A DNA stretch of 64,000 nucleotides from Haloarcula sebkhae. Lineage in GTDB: Archaea > Halobacteriota > Halobacteria > Halobacteriales > Haloarculaceae. The notes beneath the pieces were generated by a model that had not been told where the DNA came from, made no database searches, and saw only the letters and a program-made list of their open reading frames with translations. The position numbers were made by a program, and so were the translations under genes. Each line of letters begins with the position of its first letter. The first letter of the stretch is position 1. The stretch covers positions 930,001 through 994,000 of the forward strand of contig NZ_BMPD01000001.1 of assembly GCF_014647415.1 (NCBI RefSeq), read 5' to 3'. Below are positions 26,794 to 35,346 of the stretch, one piece after another.

Positions 26794-27561
26794 ATGGTTA
26801 CCTTCGACTGTCGCGCCGAGCGAGTCGACGGCGTGACGCTCGTCACGGCCACTGTCGGCGATATCCCCGAACTGACTCGAATTACTGTCCGGAACCGTCT
26901 TGATGGCCCGCTCTGGCCGCCGAGAACGCAGGGCGTTCCCGAGGCCGGCTGGTCGGAGGGCGGGTTTGAAGGGGTCGTCAGGCCGGGGACACACGCGCTT
27001 GGGTACGCGACGCCGGCTCCACCGTCTGACCAGCCGGCGGAGCTGGTGCGCGCCGATCCGGCATCCGATACGACCTCAGCGGACGAGCGACTCGACTCCG
27101 CAGATGCCGTCCTCAGGGAACTGGGCGATCCGTCACCACCTGCTGACGCTGTCCCAACAGCCGAGTCGGTACGAGCGGCCGAGACCGCGAGCGCTGGGCC
27201 GGCCAGCCCTGCATCCGAGCGGGACATCGAACCGCAGCCAGAGGGACGCCAACCGTCAGCCGAGTCGAGGACTTCGATCGGCCAGCGACCGGATCAGCAC
27301 CTTCCAGACGCTGTCTCGCAGTGGCTCGAAACCGTTGCTCGACGGGTCGACCGTGCCGAGCGGCTGGCCGAGGCGGACTCGCTGTCGGCAGCGACAGCCG
27401 CAGTTCGTGCGGCGGACGGGCTGTCCGGCGTCCGGACAGTTGCGGCCCGCGGCGACACTGACGAGCAAATGCTCCGGTCGCTGGCTCGGCGGGCTGAGCG
27501 GCTCGCCGACCGACGAGCGGCTGCTACGGTGCCGACCGAGACCCTGTCCAGCTTGGCATGA
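26794..27561 (+). CDS. Two-domain protein upstream of the ParA-type ATPase (unknown function)
   Basis: 255 residues from MVTFDCRAERVDGVTLVTAT. Residues 1-90 are a beta-sandwich-like domain (LTRITVRNRLDGPLWPPRTQ). Residues ~95-170 are a disordered, Pro/Ala/Ser/Asp-rich linker, and the last ~85 form helices rich in Arg/Ala (ETVARRVDRAERLAEADSLS). The stop overlaps the ATG of the ATPase gene (ATGA), so the two products are made in a fixed ratio and may interact. No known function. Confidence 0.65.
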   Translation: MVTFDCRAERVDGVTLVTATVGDIPELTRITVRNRLDGPLWPPRTQGVPEAGWSEGGFEGVVRPGTHALGYATPAPPSDQPAELVRADPASDTTSADERLDSADAVLRELGDPSPPADAVPTAESVRAAETASAGPASPASERDIEPQPEGRQPSAESRTSIGQRPDQHLPDAVSQWLETVARRVDRAERLAEADSLSAATAAVRAADGLSGVRTVAARGDTDEQMLRSLARRAERLADRRAAATVPTETLSSLA

Positions 27562-28268
27562 TCGTGGCAGTCACCGGCGGTAAGGGCGGCGTCGGCAAGT
27601 CTACTATTGCGTACAATCTCGCGGCGGAACTCAATGCGCTCGAGCGGACTGACAGCGGGGACTCGTTCGCAAACGCGGGCAGCATCGTCGTCGACGGCGA
27701 CCTCGGGATGGCGGACCTTCCGTCCAGTCACGGCCCTGACCTACACGACGTTCTTGCCGACCGCGCCGACCCGCACGAGGCTGTCCGAGAGGACGGCCCC
27801 GTGACTCTGGTCCCATGCGGACGAACGCTGGCCGGCGCTCGAAGTGCCGACTTGCAGGGCCTCACAGACGTGTTCGCCGCGCTGGAGCGGACCTATCGCT
27901 GGGTCATCGTCGACTCGCCGGCGGGGATGCACGCCGACGTGGGGCTCCCACTCGCAGCCGCCGACGCTGCGGTACTCGTCACGACGCCGGAAGGCGCGGC
28001 GCTCGCTGACGCGCTCCGGGTCCGGGCGCTGGCTCGCGAACTCGACGCCGGACTCTGTCGGGTCGTCCTCAACCGTGCCGGTTCGAACCCTGTGACCGGG
28101 GCCGTCGCGGACCGGTTCGGTGCGCCAGCCGTCGCTATCCCGGAGAGTGAGACGCTAGCGACGGCACAAGCGCATGGACAGCCGCTCCGAAACACAGCGC
28201 CAGACACGCCGGCCGAGAACTCGCTCGAATCACTCGCTGACGCCGTCTACTCCTGTAGCTCGGTGTAG
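27558..28268 (+). CDS. MinD/ParA-family ATPase
   Basis: 236 residues. The deviant Walker A, IVAVTGGKGGVGKSTIAYNL, has the signature lysine of the MinD/ParA/SIMIBI group. Walker A' is VVDGDLGMADLPSSH, and the switch II region is WVIVDSPAGMHADVGLPLAA. These ATPases dimerise on ATP and position proteins, DNA or membrane complexes. The C-terminus (LESLADAVYSCSSV) lacks the amphipathic membrane-targeting helix of bacterial MinD, so any surface binding may come from the partner encoded just upstream. It is convergent with tfb, overlapping its 3' end by 22 bp. Confidence 0.9.
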   Translation: MIVAVTGGKGGVGKSTIAYNLAAELNALERTDSGDSFANAGSIVVDGDLGMADLPSSHGPDLHDVLADRADPHEAVREDGPVTLVPCGRTLAGARSADLQGLTDVFAALERTYRWVIVDSPAGMHADVGLPLAAADAAVLVTTPEGAALADALRVRALARELDAGLCRVVLNRAGSNPVTGAVADRFGAPAVAIPESETLATAQAHGQPLRNTAPDTPAENSLESLADAVYSCSSV

Positions 28269-29107
28269 GTGCCACGGAGCGTGACCGGCGTTACGTCCGC
28301 CGTTTCTGCCGCCTCGGCCTGCGTGAGCGCCACGTCCTGCTCTTGGGCTGCGGTGTAGAGACACGCCGCCGCGACGCCGGCCGGGTTCCGCCCGCTGACT
28401 AGGCCACGGTCCTGTGCCTCGTCGACGAGCCGTTCCGCTCGCTGGCGGACCGCCGTCGGCAGGTCCAGCGCCGTCGCGAATCGGGGGACGTACTCACGGG
28501 GATCAATCGGACCAGTCGGCAATCCGAGTTCCCTATTCAAGGCGTCGTACGCCGCGCGGAGCTCCGCCCGGGTCGCCTTGGCGACAGTACAGAGTTCGTC
28601 GACAGTCCGGGCGACGCCTTCGGTCCGGCAGGTGGCGTAGATAGCTGCGGCCGCGAACCCTTCTAGCGTTCGTCCCTGCAGCAGGGCCTCGTTCTGTGCG
28701 GACTCGAACAGCACGCATGCCCGGTCACGGATCGCGTCCGAGAGCGCCATCGAGCCGACGATACGGCGGATCTCGGTGAAGGCGTACACCTTGTTTCGCT
28801 CCCGTTTCGAGCTTATCTGGGCGCGGTTGTGTTCGCGGCGGAGGCGAGCGAACTGACGGCGCTTGCGCCCTTTCAGTCGCGTCGACCGCCCGATCTTCGT
28901 CGAGAGCCCGCGGTCGTGGCGCGACCGCGTCAGCGGCGCACCCGTGCGTGCCCGGTCAGTGTCGTCATCGTTGAACGACCGCCACTCCGGTCCGGGATCG
29001 ATAGCGTCTTCGCCGACGACCAGCCCGCAACTGCCACAGACCGATTCGACGCCCTGCTGTTTGACTGACCCGTTACACTCCGGACATTGCGTTACCGTCG
29101 TGCTCAT
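28247..29107 (-). CDS. tfb: Transcription initiation factor TFB
   Basis: The archaeal TFIIB homologue, 286 residues. It has a zinc ribbon C8-x2-C11...C24-x2-C27 (CPECNGSVKQ, VCGSCGLVV), a B-finger/linker with WRSFNDDDTDRARTGAPLTR, and two cyclin-like repeats (~95-190, ~190-286). It recruits RNA polymerase and reads the BRE next to TATA. Haloarchaea carry several TFB paralogues that tune regulons, so which paralogue this is cannot be told. A TATA-like TTTTTAACC (29133-29141) about 28 nt upstream predicts a leaderless mRNA. Confidence 0.96.
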   Translation of the reverse strand: MSTTVTQCPECNGSVKQQGVESVCGSCGLVVGEDAIDPGPEWRSFNDDDTDRARTGAPLTRSRHDRGLSTKIGRSTRLKGRKRRQFARLRREHNRAQISSKRERNKVYAFTEIRRIVGSMALSDAIRDRACVLFESAQNEALLQGRTLEGFAAAAIYATCRTEGVARTVDELCTVAKATRAELRAAYDALNRELGLPTGPIDPREYVPRFATALDLPTAVRQRAERLVDEAQDRGLVSGRNPAGVAAACLYTAAQEQDVALTQAEAAETADVTPVTLRGTYTELQE

Positions 29108-29132
29108 GTTTCCACCTACGGCCGGATGGTGG

Positions 29133-29141
29133 GTTAAAAAA
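29133..29141 (-). promoter_or_regulatory. TATA element of tfb
   Basis: On the minus strand this reads TTTTTAACC, 26-34 nt before the tfb ATG. Confidence 0.5.
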
Positions 29142-29183
29142 CCGATGCAAAGGCGGGTTTCCGGGCGCTTTTCGGCGAAACTG

Positions 29184-29202
29184 CCTACCGGTTACCGGTA
29201 GG
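29184..29202. promoter_or_regulatory. Perfect 19-bp palindrome between divergent tfb and 29278 gene
   Basis: CCTACCGGT (29184-29192), central T, ACCGGTAGG (29194-29202): nine perfectly matched base pairs. It sits 43 bp upstream of the TATA of one divergent gene and 43 bp upstream of that of the other, so a bound dimeric regulator could control both. The binding protein is unknown. Confidence 0.6.
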
Positions 29203-29245
29203 TTGACACTGGGATTGACAGCAGCGCCTATCGGGATACCGACAG

Positions 29246-29254
29246 TATTAAATT
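29246..29254 (+). promoter_or_regulatory. TATA element for the 29278 gene
   Basis: TATTAAATT, 24-32 nt before the ATG at 29278; leaderless transcription is expected. Confidence 0.5.
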
Positions 29255-29277
29255 TCGACGTGTTGTAGAAAATTTTA

Positions 29278-29772
29278 ATGACGCTGTCGGATATCGCCGC
29301 CGGTGTCGAGGTCACGACCCAGCAGCGTGACCGCGGCATCGCTGCCGTTGACGAGACAGGCGCGTCCCTCCCGGAGCGACTTGCCCCGGTGGCCGACGAC
29401 CTCCCGTGCTCGGCGGCGACAGCGGCGACCGTCGTCGAGGCCTACGCAGCCGGCAAGAGCGTCGGCGATGCGGGCCGTGCCGCTGGTGTTGCGCCTGTGA
29501 TGGCCGCCAAGACGCTCCATCTCGTCGGCGAGCAAGTGTCACCGGTCGGCCCACAGGGACGTGAGATGATCGCCGATTGGCTTGCCGGGGACCTCTCCCG
29601 CAGCGACGCTATCGCACTCGCCGATGTGACTGAACAGGAGTTTGCCCTGGCTGTGTACATCGAGACGCACGAGCCGCTGCCAGCGGCCCGCGATGCGGTT
29701 GAAGGAGCGCTGACGACTGAGGAACGGGATCCGTTAGGAGAGACGATGAGCGACGTCGACGAGCTGCTGTGA
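29278..29772 (+). CDS. Helical haloarchaeal protein with HTH-like repeats (unknown function)
   Basis: 164 residues. Two helix-turn-helix-like stretches stand out: AATVVEAYAAGKSVGDAGRA followed by AGVAPVMAAKTLHLVG, and DWLAGDLSRSDAIALADVTE followed by QEFALAVYIET. They resemble the short tri-helical repeats found in sigma-like or KorB-like DNA-binding folds, though no named family is clear. The C-terminus is acidic. It is divergent from tfb across a shared palindrome, so its expression may be tied to that of tfb. A role in gene regulation is possible but unproven. Confidence 0.6.
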   Translation: MTLSDIAAGVEVTTQQRDRGIAAVDETGASLPERLAPVADDLPCSAATAATVVEAYAAGKSVGDAGRAAGVAPVMAAKTLHLVGEQVSPVGPQGREMIADWLAGDLSRSDAIALADVTEQEFALAVYIETHEPLPAARDAVEGALTTEERDPLGETMSDVDELL

Positions 29773-29903
29773 GGATGTGTGATCTGCTTTCTCGGCGAGG
29801 TCGGGAGTGAGCAGCGGTCGCCTCGTGCGTGTGGAATCCACGCGCTCGCTACTTGCCCGCTCTCTGGGGCATGCTTAACACCCATGGCTGCAAACCCGGA
29901 GAT

Positions 29904-31424
29904 ATGTCGGCTTCGGAACTGGCAGACCGGGTGGCCGAGGTGCTTGCAGCGGACAGCGAGTCGTTCAACGAACGGGCCCGCAAGGAAGCCGAAGCGCTCA
30001 AATCCGCCGTTCGCGACGGAACGTTCGACAACACGGAAGCGATCGTCGGCATGGAACTGGAGCTGTATGCCGTCGATGAGCAGACCGACGCGCTCCAGCG
30101 GGTTCCCCGTCAGTTGCTCGAACTCATCGGGTTCGAAAAGGAACTCGGCCTGCACAACGCCGAGATGCAGACGAGCCCGCAGCCGCTGAACACCCACGGG
30201 CTGGCGGCCCAGCGAAACGAACTGAAGGCGTCGCTGATGCCGGCCCAGCAACGGGTGCGCAACGAGGGCATCCGCCTGGTCTCCGACGGCATGTGGACCG
30301 TTCCACCCGCCGGCGAGACGGCCCGGGAGTACCTCTGTGACTGCGTCGAACAGAGCGGCGTCCGCATCGGGACGAACATGTCGGACTCCGTCCGCTATCA
30401 CACGATGGCCAACACGGATTACCCCTCGGCGTTCGAAATCGACGCGCCACACGCCTCGCTACAGGCCGAGACGGTGATGCCGGAATCGCTCATCACCTCG
30501 ATTCAACCCCACTACCAGATTCCTCACGCTCCGGATCTGCCGGAGTATTTCAGCTACGCACTCCGTATCGCCGCGCCGCTGCTGGCGCTTGGCGTCAACT
30601 CGCCGTTTTTCCCGCCGGACCTGTACGACGACGCGCCCGACCCGGAGATCGTCGCCGGAGCGAACATGGAGAACCGTATCGGTGTCTTCGAGTCGGTGCT
30701 CAATCCACCCGATGACGACCCGACGCCGCCGAAGGTCTGCTTCCCGCCGGATTTTGACTCAGTCGAGGAGGCCATCGACGACATCGTCGAGGACGACACC
30801 ATCGTCCCGGTCGACCTGCAGTCGGGGACCCGCTTCGACGACGACTTCGTCCACTTCCGGCACAAGCACGGCACGTACTGGCGGTGGGTCAGGCCGGTGT
30901 TCGAGGGGCCGACCCGGTCGGCGGCCAACGCCCGCATCGAGTTCCGCCCGCTGGCCGCACAGCCGACCGTCGACGACGCAATCGGATTCACGGCGGTCTT
31001 CGCCGGCCTGATGGAGAGCCTGCCACAGCTCGAACACCCCATCCGGTCGCTGGACTGGGACACCGCGAAGCAGAACTTCTATGCCGCCGCACGGAGCGGC
31101 CTCCGGGCGAAAATCGAGTGGATAACCGCCGACGGGGCGACGACGACCAGCACCGAGGAGATATACGGCGAACTGTTCGAGCACGCCCGCGCTGGCCTCG
31201 AACAGCGCGGTCTCTCGGCCGAGGAGGCCCACAGCTACATCCGGCCGCTACGCGAGCGCGTCGACCGCCGGCTCACGCCCGCGCGCTGGAAACACGACTA
31301 CGTCCGCCGCCGTGTCGAGGAGAACGTCCCGCTGGCCGAAGCGATCTGGGGGATGCAGGCCACCTACATCCGCCATCAGGAGGAGAGTCTGCTGGAAGGG
31401 AGCTTCGTCGACTGGTTCGAGTAA
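29904..31424 (+). CDS. Glutamate-cysteine ligase (GCS2)-like family protein
   Basis: 506 residues from MSASELADRVAEVLAADSES; in-frame starts at 29829 and 29871 exist but the extra residues look non-coding. The signature is IVGMELELYAVDEQTDALQR, the GxExE metal-binding strand of the glutamate-cysteine ligase/GS-like fold, followed by HNAEMQTSPQPLNTHGL and later ANARIEFRPLAAQPTVDD. It is longer than the ~360-residue haloarchaeal GshA (gamma-glutamylcysteine synthetase), so it is a second, uncharacterised branch. It may ligate glutamate to another amine; that is inference. Confidence 0.75.
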   Translation: MSASELADRVAEVLAADSESFNERARKEAEALKSAVRDGTFDNTEAIVGMELELYAVDEQTDALQRVPRQLLELIGFEKELGLHNAEMQTSPQPLNTHGLAAQRNELKASLMPAQQRVRNEGIRLVSDGMWTVPPAGETAREYLCDCVEQSGVRIGTNMSDSVRYHTMANTDYPSAFEIDAPHASLQAETVMPESLITSIQPHYQIPHAPDLPEYFSYALRIAAPLLALGVNSPFFPPDLYDDAPDPEIVAGANMENRIGVFESVLNPPDDDPTPPKVCFPPDFDSVEEAIDDIVEDDTIVPVDLQSGTRFDDDFVHFRHKHGTYWRWVRPVFEGPTRSAANARIEFRPLAAQPTVDDAIGFTAVFAGLMESLPQLEHPIRSLDWDTAKQNFYAAARSGLRAKIEWITADGATTTSTEEIYGELFEHARAGLEQRGLSAEEAHSYIRPLRERVDRRLTPARWKHDYVRRRVEENVPLAEAIWGMQATYIRHQEESLLEGSFVDWFE

Positions 31425-31426
31425 TT

Positions 31427-32011
31427 TCAGTCCCCGGTCGCCAGTTCTGACTGTTCCGTTTCTCCGTGTCGGTCCGCAACACCTGCGTACGCGACGACAG
31501 TTGCGCCCAGGTCCTCGACGCGCTCTGCGATCTCTCCATCGGCGATACTGTCGTCCTCGAAGGCGGCCCACGAGTCGGGGATGGCGACATCCTGCGGGAG
31601 CGGCCAACCTTTCAGCTCAAGAACAGCGGCGCGAAGGTGCTGGAGCGTCGGTGTCGGAAACCCACCGCCAGCCACTGCGAGGATGCCGACAGTCGTCCCA
31701 TCGACATCGTCGATACCACAGTAGTCGAGCGCCGTCTTCAGCGGTGAGGCGATCGTGCCGTGGTACACGGGCGTTCCGAGGACCATCGCGTCGGCCTCGC
31801 GGACACGGGCAGCGAGTTCCGGCCCGTCACCGGAGCCAGCCGCACCCGTGTCGGGGTCAAACAGTGGAAGATCCCACTCCCGCAGGTCGATGTGTTCAGT
31901 GGTCGCACCGGCACCGGCCGCCGCGTCGAGGGTGTGCTGAACGGCGACTCTGGTTCCGCTGTCGTCGCGGAGACTGCCGCTGATACCGATAACGTGTGGC
32001 GGGTCGTGCAT
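31427..32011 (-). CDS. NAD(P)H-dependent FMN reductase-like flavoprotein
   Basis: 194 residues with a flavodoxin-like fold. The phosphate-binding loop is ISGSLRDDSGTRVAVQHTL and the flavin-contact loop is MVLGTPVYHGTIASPLKTAL. The LREWDLPLFD strand is typical of SsuE/ArsH/azoreductase relatives. It should reduce flavin or quinones with NAD(P)H; the partner is unknown. It is convergent with the GCS2-like gene, two bases apart. Confidence 0.88.
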   Translation of the reverse strand: MHDPPHVIGISGSLRDDSGTRVAVQHTLDAAAGAGATTEHIDLREWDLPLFDPDTGAAGSGDGPELAARVREADAMVLGTPVYHGTIASPLKTALDYCGIDDVDGTTVGILAVAGGGFPTPTLQHLRAAVLELKGWPLPQDVAIPDSWAAFEDDSIADGEIAERVEDLGATVVAYAGVADRHGETEQSELATGD

Positions 32012-32281
32012 CGTATGCCTGTTCGTATCCGGGGCTTATCAGTAAGAATTCTGAGAAATTTATTTCAGTACGAATTTTGACAGAAGGTTGTGCGGCCAGC
32101 GGGCCGTAGCGGCATCGGGAATCAGGCGCTACGGCTGCCGTCGATGAACATTGCTCGGGTCCACTCGGCCACAGCGCCGGCGAGACTACTCGCTGAGACC
32201 GATGCGCACCTGTGATTGTGACAGCAGTTCCCCCGCAATCACCAGGAGTGTCCTGCGAACCGTCTCTGTTGCTGCCCGCGA
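32012..32281. other. Intergenic region without a recognisable gene
   Basis: It holds the upstream region of the flavoprotein gene (AT-rich 32036-32080, with a possible TATA near 32035-32042 on the minus strand) and the 3' flank of the acidic gene. I see no RNA, repeat or further coding sequence. Confidence 0.45.
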
Positions 32282-32599
32282 CTACTCCTGTTCTTCGTTG
32301 CTGTCCGCAGCCTCATCCATCTCGCCGGCTTCGGAGGTTTCTGTCTCAGTATCGACTTCGGAGCCGTCCGCCTCATCTTCCCGCTCGTCCGTTTCCTCGT
32401 GTTCGCCCATCTCCTCGTGCTCGGCGAACTCGACTTCGGCTTCCAGTTCGATCTCTATTCCCTTGCTCTCCAGTTCCGCCTCGAACTCCGCCATGTCTTC
32501 GACTTCGGCTTCCAGTTCCGCTGTGTCTACCGCTACCTCGACCTCCACTTCGACGGAAACGTCGTCTCGATCCATACCGACCTTCCGAGGGGCTGACAT
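32282..32599 (-). CDS. Highly acidic, Val/Glu-patterned small protein (unknown function)
   Basis: 105 residues from MSAPRKVGMDRDDVSVEVEV. Residues 14-70 alternate hydrophobic and acidic residues (VEVEVEVAVDTAELEAEVED, then ELESKGIEIELEAEVEFAEH), giving beta-strand-then-helix character. The last ~35 residues are a nearly pure Glu/Asp/Thr/Ser tail. The strand 32151-32670 of the opposite frame is open but shows no protein features. It is divergent from the Rieske gene, with 73 bp between starts. The extreme composition makes homology calls unreliable. Confidence 0.55.
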   Translation of the reverse strand: MSAPRKVGMDRDDVSVEVEVEVAVDTAELEAEVEDMAEFEAELESKGIEIELEAEVEFAEHEEMGEHEETDEREDEADGSEVDTETETSEAGEMDEAADSNEEQE

Positions 32600-32672
32600 A
32601 ACATCGTTTTGCAACCGGCACGCCGCGACCGACTTCGACATCGCTATGTGCGTCAGTCACAGACAAGTTGGT

Positions 32673-33215
32673 ATGAGCGACCCCGTCGACGTGACCGTCG
32701 ATACCGACGACGAGTCGGAGTCGGTCCGTATCCACGACGACGGCGGCGAGGTTGAAGCCGGCGACGCGACGGTCCGATTCAGTTTTTCCGACACTGGCGA
32801 CAGCGACCAGTCTGATGCCGATGACGAGCAGTCACCCGACGGCAACGACGACGGTGAGGACCCGTGCCGCATCGCCGAACTCGATTCGGTGCCCACCGAC
32901 AGTACGCTCGTGTTCGAAGCGCGCGACGGTCGACGGGGCATCAATTGCATCCTGCACCGTTCGGGCGACGCCGTCGTCGCCTGGCGCAACTCCTGTCCCC
33001 ACCAGCCCGAAGTCCCGCTTGACCCGGGCCGGGGCGCGATTGTGCGGGGTGACCAACTCGTGTGTCACAAACACGGCGCACAGTTCGAACCTGAGGGCGG
33101 CGTCTGCACGCATGGGCCCTGCGCTGGCGACGCCCTCGACAGTATCGAGGTCTCGGTTCGGGACGGCGACGTGTACCTCACCGACGAGCGCTTCGAACGG
33201 GCCAAACGGCGCTGA
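32673..33215 (+). CDS. Rieske [2Fe-2S] protein
   Basis: 180 residues from MSDPVDVTVDTDDESESVRI. The first ~65 residues are acidic and low-complexity. Residues ~75-175 form a Rieske domain: ligands C-x-H in NSCPHQPEVPLD and C-x2-H in LVCHKHGAQFEPEGG. There is no membrane anchor, so it is a soluble ferredoxin-like Rieske protein rather than a bc1 subunit; such proteins serve oxygenases or nitrite-reductase-like partners. No partner gene is adjacent. The frame is open far upstream but the extension is antisense to the acidic gene. Confidence 0.88.
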   Translation: MSDPVDVTVDTDDESESVRIHDDGGEVEAGDATVRFSFSDTGDSDQSDADDEQSPDGNDDGEDPCRIAELDSVPTDSTLVFEARDGRRGINCILHRSGDAVVAWRNSCPHQPEVPLDPGRGAIVRGDQLVCHKHGAQFEPEGGVCTHGPCAGDALDSIEVSVRDGDVYLTDERFERAKRR

Positions 33216-33253
33216 CACGCGCTTTCAGAACGTTTTCTCAGCGACCAACACCG

Positions 33254-34741
33254 TCAGTCGTCGGCGACGGCCGGTTCGCTGTTGTTCCGGGGGTCGGCCT
33301 CGCGCCACGTTCCCCGGAGGAACCAGGCCGCTGCGAGGCCGGCCGCGAGTACGTTCGAGACGGCGAAGGCCAGCCAGATACCCTGTTCGGCCAGCGAGTA
33401 CGCGAAGAGGTCGACGACCTGCGGGCCGAGCCACGCCGGGACCGCGACCGGGCGGGAGGCGACCCAGGCGACAGGCAGGCGGATGATCCCCAGCATGGTA
33501 ACCGCCAGCGCCGCTGCGGTGAGTGTCTTGCCAGCTCCCCGGAAACCCCCGGAATAGGCCCGGACGATGCCGATGAACCCGAAGGTCGGGGCGACCCACT
33601 GGAGGAACTCGGCCCCGATGCGAACGACCTCGGGGTCGTCGCTGAACACGCTGACGACGGTCGGCGCGGCGAAGATGGTGACCGCGCCGAGGACGGTGAG
33701 GATAGCGAACGACACCTTTGCGGCGAAGTGGTTGGCCGTCGCCGCGCGGTCCGGCCGATCAGCACCGAGGTTCTGGCCGGTCATCGTCTCGACGCCGCGG
33801 TCCATCGCGATGGCCGGCATGAACACCAGCGAGAACACGCGGATGCCGACGCCGAAGGCTGCCACGACAGTTACGGAGAACGTCCCGACGATGAACAACA
33901 TGGCGTTGACTGACACGGCGCGCCCAGTCCCCTCAACGGAGGCCGGGATGCCCAGCCTGAGCAGTTTCCGGAGGTACTCCAGATCGGGAGCCATATCGCT
34001 GAGGTGGATCCGCACACCGCGCCGACCCGACAGCAGGATACCGATGCCGACGACCAGCGCTACGGCACGCGAGAAGATCGTCGCGACGGCCGCGCCGACG
34101 ACGCCCATCTCGGGGAACATCCACCAGCCGAAGATGAGGAACGGGTCGATGACGATGTTCAGCACGACAGTCCCGAACATCACTAGCATCGGCGTGATGG
34201 TGTCGCCGGCCCCGCGCATCAGCGAAATGAACACGAAGAAGCCGAACATCGCCGTCAGTCCGAGCGAGACGACCTGCAGGTAGCCTGTCGCGCCCGGGAG
34301 TACCTCGCTGGATGCGCCCAGCAGCGACAGGAAGTCCTCGACGAAGAAGTAGCCAGTCGCGCCGAGCAGCACGGAGGCCAGCAGCGCGAACGTCACAGTC
34401 TGGGAGGCAGCGTACTCGGCCTCGCGGTGCTCCTCGGCCCCGGTGTGCTGGGCGACCAGTACGCTCCCGGCCACTGACAGCCCCATCCCGAGCGAGATGA
34501 GCAGGAAGATCATCGGGAACGCGAAGCTGATTGCCGCAAGCGCTGTCGTGGAGTACTGCCCCAGCCAGAACGTGTCTGCGAGGTTGTACGCCACCTGTAG
34601 CAGGTTCGTGATGACGATGGGGAACGAGAGGAACAGCAGCGGCTTGCCGATGTCGCCGCTGGTCAGGTCCAGTTCCTCCTGGCCCTTGAATAGATTCCCG
34701 AGCCGCGCACCCAGACGACCCAGTTTCTGCCGGACGCTCAC
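33254..34741 (-). CDS. MATE-family efflux transporter (TetR-linked)
   Basis: 495 residues from a GTG (34739-34741) that overlaps the stop of the TetR gene (GTGA), so the two are translationally coupled. Twelve TM helices are expected; family motifs include GDIGKPLLFLSFPIVITNLL near the N-terminus and its mirror MDRGVETMTGQNLGADRPDR mid-protein, the typical halves of Na+- or H+-driven multidrug/toxin extrusion pumps. Being co-expressed with a TetR repressor makes it a drug- or metabolite-inducible exporter; the inducer is unknown. Confidence 0.9.
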   Translation of the reverse strand: MSVRQKLGRLGARLGNLFKGQEELDLTSGDIGKPLLFLSFPIVITNLLQVAYNLADTFWLGQYSTTALAAISFAFPMIFLLISLGMGLSVAGSVLVAQHTGAEEHREAEYAASQTVTFALLASVLLGATGYFFVEDFLSLLGASSEVLPGATGYLQVVSLGLTAMFGFFVFISLMRGAGDTITPMLVMFGTVVLNIVIDPFLIFGWWMFPEMGVVGAAVATIFSRAVALVVGIGILLSGRRGVRIHLSDMAPDLEYLRKLLRLGIPASVEGTGRAVSVNAMLFIVGTFSVTVVAAFGVGIRVFSLVFMPAIAMDRGVETMTGQNLGADRPDRAATANHFAAKVSFAILTVLGAVTIFAAPTVVSVFSDDPEVVRIGAEFLQWVAPTFGFIGIVRAYSGGFRGAGKTLTAAALAVTMLGIIRLPVAWVASRPVAVPAWLGPQVVDLFAYSLAEQGIWLAFAVSNVLAAGLAAAWFLRGTWREADPRNNSEPAVADD

Positions 34742-35334
34742 GCTGTGACCTCCTGCTGTCCGTCCAGGAGATGCGTCTCGACGTACTCGGCAAGCATCCG
34801 TCGGGTACACTCGACCGGGCGACCGGTCGTGACACGCTCGGTCGCAGCCCCGGTCAGGACGGTGACGATGAACCGGGCGGTCTCCTCGGCGTCGAGGTCC
34901 GATTTGAACGTTCCATCAGTGATGCCGTCTTCGAGAATCACTTCGAGTTCGTCGACGAGGTAGTCGTCGAATTCGGTGAGTCGCTCGCGAAAGCCGGGTT
35001 CGTAGGGTGCGTGGGCACGGATTTCGAGAATCGCCGTCCCGAACTCCTCGCTCCCGTCGTCCGGCTTGTCCAGCACGGAATCGATGAGTGTCAGCAGGCG
35101 CTCGTGTGGGGTCTCGCCGTCGGGGTCTTCGATCCGGTCGACGAACCCGTCATAGAGGTATTCGAGGAACGCACAGAGGAGGTCGTGCTTGCTGTCGTAG
35201 TGGTAGTGGAGGGCAGCTTTGCTCTTGTCCGACTCGTCGGCGATGTCCTGCATCGTCAGATCCGCATAGCCGTGCGTACACAGCGCACGGTAGGTCGCGT
35301 CCATAATATCGTCGGCCGTGTCGCCGTCGTTCAT
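34738..35334 (-). CDS. TetR/AcrR-family repressor of the MATE operon
   Basis: 198 residues. The N-terminal HTH is DDIMDATYRALCTHGYADLT followed by MQDIADESDKSKAALHYHYD and SKHDLLCAFLEYL, a textbook TetR DNA-binding domain. The rest is a helical ligand-binding/dimerisation domain. It is the first gene of the operon with the MATE pump. A 14-bp inverted repeat 13 bp upstream of its start is the likely operator, implying autorepression relieved by the pump's substrate. Confidence 0.93.
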   Translation of the reverse strand: MNDGDTADDIMDATYRALCTHGYADLTMQDIADESDKSKAALHYHYDSKHDLLCAFLEYLYDGFVDRIEDPDGETPHERLLTLIDSVLDKPDDGSEEFGTAILEIRAHAPYEPGFRERLTEFDDYLVDELEVILEDGITDGTFKSDLDAEETARFIVTVLTGAATERVTTGRPVECTRRMLAEYVETHLLDGQQEVTA

Positions 35335-35346
35335 TACGCGTAACTA

